Assembly: GCF_910592395.1 (NCBI RefSeq)
Contig: NC_088325.1
Location: 11,226,109 to 11,290,108, forward strand
Source: Lineus longissimus
Taxonomy: Eukaryota; Nemertea; Pilidiophora; Heteronemertea; Lineidae
Direction of reading: 5' to 3'
Length of the DNA stretch: 64,000 nt
Below are positions 60,701 through 64,000 of this stretch, one piece after another. Each line of letters starts with the position of its first letter. Within the stretch, counting starts at the first letter, position 1. The notes under the pieces are model-generated. The model had not been told where the DNA came from, searched no databases, and saw only the letters and a program-made list of their open reading frames with translations. Made by a program: the position numbers and the translations under genes.

Positions 60701-63700
60701 CTGGCCTGTCATGCAAGAAAATTAGGATCTGGGGAATTGAGGCATGTTTTCATCTGGATTTTGAACTGATTTCATTCAGGGAGATAATGTTCATCTGCAA
60801 GTCTTCTCTATGGTATACAGGATGGAAGAAGTGGGATATTAGGCTATTTAAAGCTAGTACATGTAACTTGTTAGCCGATGTTAATTGGAATGCCAGAAAA
60901 TTACTGCCTATTAAAAGCAAATAGTGGTGGGTATTATTGCATATAATCTTCAAATAACTCAAGGTATGTCATATTTCACGTCTCATTTCGTTCTTGAATT
61001 ATTGATATGTCTCTGCTACTTTGTCAAAATATCCACTTCATGAAGTGAAACTTGATTTGAAATGAATGCATTCAGAAACCCTCCTTGAATTCTTCGGATT
61101 CATTTTGCTTTATCAATGCACAGTCATGTATAGAATTGAAAAAGTACTTTCCTTTTGAATTTTTGTATTTACTTCATTTACTCCTGGGCAATTCTGTCAA
61201 TGGTTGATACTAGTGCTTGGTGAAAAACCATTGAATGCTGTGAAAATCTGAAGTAGGCCCATCTTTTGTTGTGTGTTTTAGCGATTTCTCAAAGAATTCT
61301 GTCAACAATTCAGTTCGTTTTGTGTTTAATGTTTGATGGCTCTTTTGAATAAAACCGTGTTTGTGCTACACTGCCACTCAGCTTCCTTTATCGGTGAGAA
61401 GCTTATTTTGAATTCAACACTACAGTTCTAATGCAATGCTCAATCTTACTATGCTTGATTTCAAGATTGATAACTCTCTAACATTAGACTATTTTAGCTA
61501 TACATGTATTTGTATTCTATTCAAGAACAACTACAACCAAGGGATGTTTAGTCTCTTTGGACATTGTATGAGATCGGTGGTGATGCCAACTGCAGTTGTG
61601 GGAAACTGGTGGTGATAGATAACATCTCTCATGAGACTGCTGCTACGACATGTTATACTGGTAATGATGTACTTGATGGGCAATTTGTATTACTAGCTAA
61701 GCTCTAAGACATTTTCATCAAGCCAGCCTAGCCATTTGTAAATCTGGTGTAAATTACTCGTCTGAGATGTCTTGGACGAAGTTGAAAATGGATGGCTTGG
61801 ATGTGGTCATGTTTGTGTTTGGTGTAATGGCTTTCCTTGACTCTTCCCTCTTCCCCGATAGTCTGAATTTGCACATGCTTATAGCTACACCGAAAACCTC
61901 CACTAAACAAGTGTGCAAGAAACTGATCCTTCCCATTTAATTACACTAGTAGGTGATATCGTCTTCGATTCAAAATATGTGACATGAAAAGGTATCCACA
62001 ATTTGTGCAAGTTTTTGACCACTAATGGATGAGAGTACCAGCCAGCCATGGTCCAATCAGCCTTCAATTGGCTAAGACGCAGAGTCTCGCCTGTTGTAAA
62101 GACTCCACATCATTTGCATGCATGCTCATGGTCAGTACTACTCAGAAGATTACCCCTTTATCAAGGGATTAGCCAAATTCTGGTATAGCATGGGGACGCT
62201 ATGGCTCCAGGGAGCGTGGTTGGGCTGGAGCATTGTGTGATAAGTCTGGGATGACAGGTCACAGTCATCAACCTTAGGGTGGCCATGCTCGTTACTACAA
62301 GATCAATCCAAAGGAACATGTTCATGTCGTATATAATCTTGAAGACGTCCGACTGTGATATTGTGATGAGGGTGTTAGATCATATATCCAGTTCCTTCAG
62401 AAATGTCAAATATTAGAGGTGGACACAATCAGATGTTTTGTACGGTATTTTCAACTCGCTGGTGTGCTTCAAGTGCATTTTTCTTTTCCTGCCATGCGAA
62501 TGTCCATTGATTTTTTTGCGGACAGTGAAAGTGATGCCCCTTCTTCCTGTTTCTTTGATAATACAGGGCTGGCCGGGCCAACAACGACTCCAGTTGTGAT
62601 GAAAACGCGATGGTCGGAACCCCAATATTTTGTTGACTGTGCATGGGCTCAAAGCTTGTTATAATGGTATCAGGTTCATGTAGATTTCCATAAGATTAGT
62701 TGGACATAAAAAGTATGGTTTTCTTCACATCATTCAGTCTTCATTCCTCAGCTAGTTATGATGTCTTCTGTGAGAAGAACAAATTAACATCTTAGTTATT
62801 AGAAAAAAAGTTATGAGCTCTTGTAATTTTCCTCTCGAGTGGATCACTATCCAGTATTTTCTGAGGTTACAATGTTCTCCGGATATTGCTGCTTTCATGT
62901 TTGGATGCACAGATAAATCGTCTCTGACATGATATCATATGAAAGTCTGGACACAGTTATTGATGGTCGTGATTTTGATATTAGCAGATGTCTTTTCCAC
63001 CTTGTTTGGGAACAGTTGTCCAGGTTCTTCCTAAGATTATATGGTTTTCTCCTCTCTTAACATTTGTATAACATGTATATAATAATGTGTTAGATGAAAT
63101 AAAAATCCCCTATACCCTCAAGTAGCCATTTCAAAATGTTGCACTTTTTCCACAGACCAGTTTTTGTCAGTTTTCCACACCATTTTTTATACACCAAAGA
63201 ATCCGTCTTAAACTTTGCAGCACACCACTTTTGAAATCCAGGATATACCCCTCGAGGCACCTACTCTTTGCAAACCTAAATAAGCAATATTGTTTCATTA
63301 CTCTAGAGGCCTTGTTTTAAAAAAAGGAGCACTTGTATGAGGCCGCCAACTGTCACATAGTTGTGCAACTTGAGCGGGAAGTGGGGAACAAGAAGTTATC
63401 ATAGCATCGTAATGAGCCGTATCCATTGAAGAAAGTACTACGCAGCATAGTTTTCAAATGATGCTCTGATCACATGCTGAATGCTGACAGCCACTTTCGG
63501 TCAAGATAGGGTGCATAAGTTTATCAAAAAGTTGACAGTTTGCCATCTCAAACAAGGTCGCGAGATTTGTTCAGCAAAACAAATATCTGGCCGAAAGAAT
63601 TTTGGATAATGTACTGCGAACGATTTAGGCAAAATTTTGTGAACAAAGACTGAAAGTACTCAATATGTTATACCCTATTGTTTTTTATTGTCGATATTGG

Positions 63701-64000
63701 ACTATTCAAAGTTAACTGAAAGTGAAGGAAATGGTCTGACATAAAGACTTAACACATTTCGTACTGCTCGTGTGTAAAAGTGGTAACTCAAGTAAGGACG
63801 TTGTCGCAATGGTTGAACAGTTAAACTATTGTCGCAAGTCTTTGATGAGGTCACACTGATTAGGTAACATTTGCTGACTGCCGAATAACAATGTGTACTA
63901 TGCCTGTGGAGGTGGTTGTAATAAATGACAACAACTCTTTATCGTGTCAGATGCATTGTAATGTACTAGTCAGCCAGTATGTCCAGGCATCCACATCAAT
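57776..64000. other. Right-end stretch with no identified gene
   Basis: I examined the ORFs here (58480-58671, 58941-59132, 60679-60924, 62419-62664 on +; 58728-59003 on -). None has a recognisable domain, and none joins neighbours through good splice sites. The sequence could be intron or flank of a gene outside the window. Confidence 0.35.

Noticed and set aside
62419-62664. 81-codon + ORF with CFFDNTG and RWSEPQ
   Set aside because: I first considered a GPS motif, but the spacing and the required cysteine pattern do not fit, and no 7TM exon follows.
1-64000. CRISPR arrays, operons, riboswitches or other prokaryotic systems
   Set aside because: The window is eukaryotic. The only regular tandem arrays (31 bp and 70 bp) lack a repeat-spacer structure.

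Overview
The window is eukaryotic, intron-rich and AT-rich, with no sign of bacterial gene packing. It looks like a stretch of a marine invertebrate nuclear genome. An echinoderm, hemichordate or other deuterostome is my guess, from the style of the repeats (many TACATGTAC and TAGGCCTAC words) and the type of receptor encoded. The sequence alone does not fix the species.

The main host gene fills the first 35.6 kb on the + strand. It has four coding exons (1269-1700, 32573-32685, 33936-34852, 35309-35559) encoding a class A GPCR of about 570 residues. I assign it to the invertebrate D2-like dopamine receptor group. The exons join in frame with GT/AG borders, and the 7TM hallmarks are all present: Asp in TM2 and TM3, DRF, three TM5 serines, CWWP, NPIIY, and a short tail after helix 8. 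Intron 1 is about 30.9 kb. It contains no exon I can support, only repeats: palindromic MITE-like elements, a tandem array inside one of them, dispersed repeat copies and microsatellites.

The second clear coding unit is a DNA transposon at about 41.1-45.6 kb. It has two intact divergent ORFs: a DDE-type transposase on + (43213-44820), and a 196-aa protein on - (41878-42468) with a cysteine cluster and a conserved C-terminal block. TTAA borders and short matching ends suggest a Kolobok-type element of about 4.5 kb.

Between and beyond these lie further small inverted-repeat elements (31.9, 36.8, 40.1, 49.4 and 56.6 kb), an exact 70-bp-period minisatellite (37.6 kb) and a probable tRNA-derived SINE (57.7 kb). 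The last 18 kb (45.6-64 kb) contain no gene I can identify. Two weak candidate exons are recorded there: a signal-peptide-like start at 51.06 kb and an open segment at 55.2 kb. Most short ORFs in the window look like chance.
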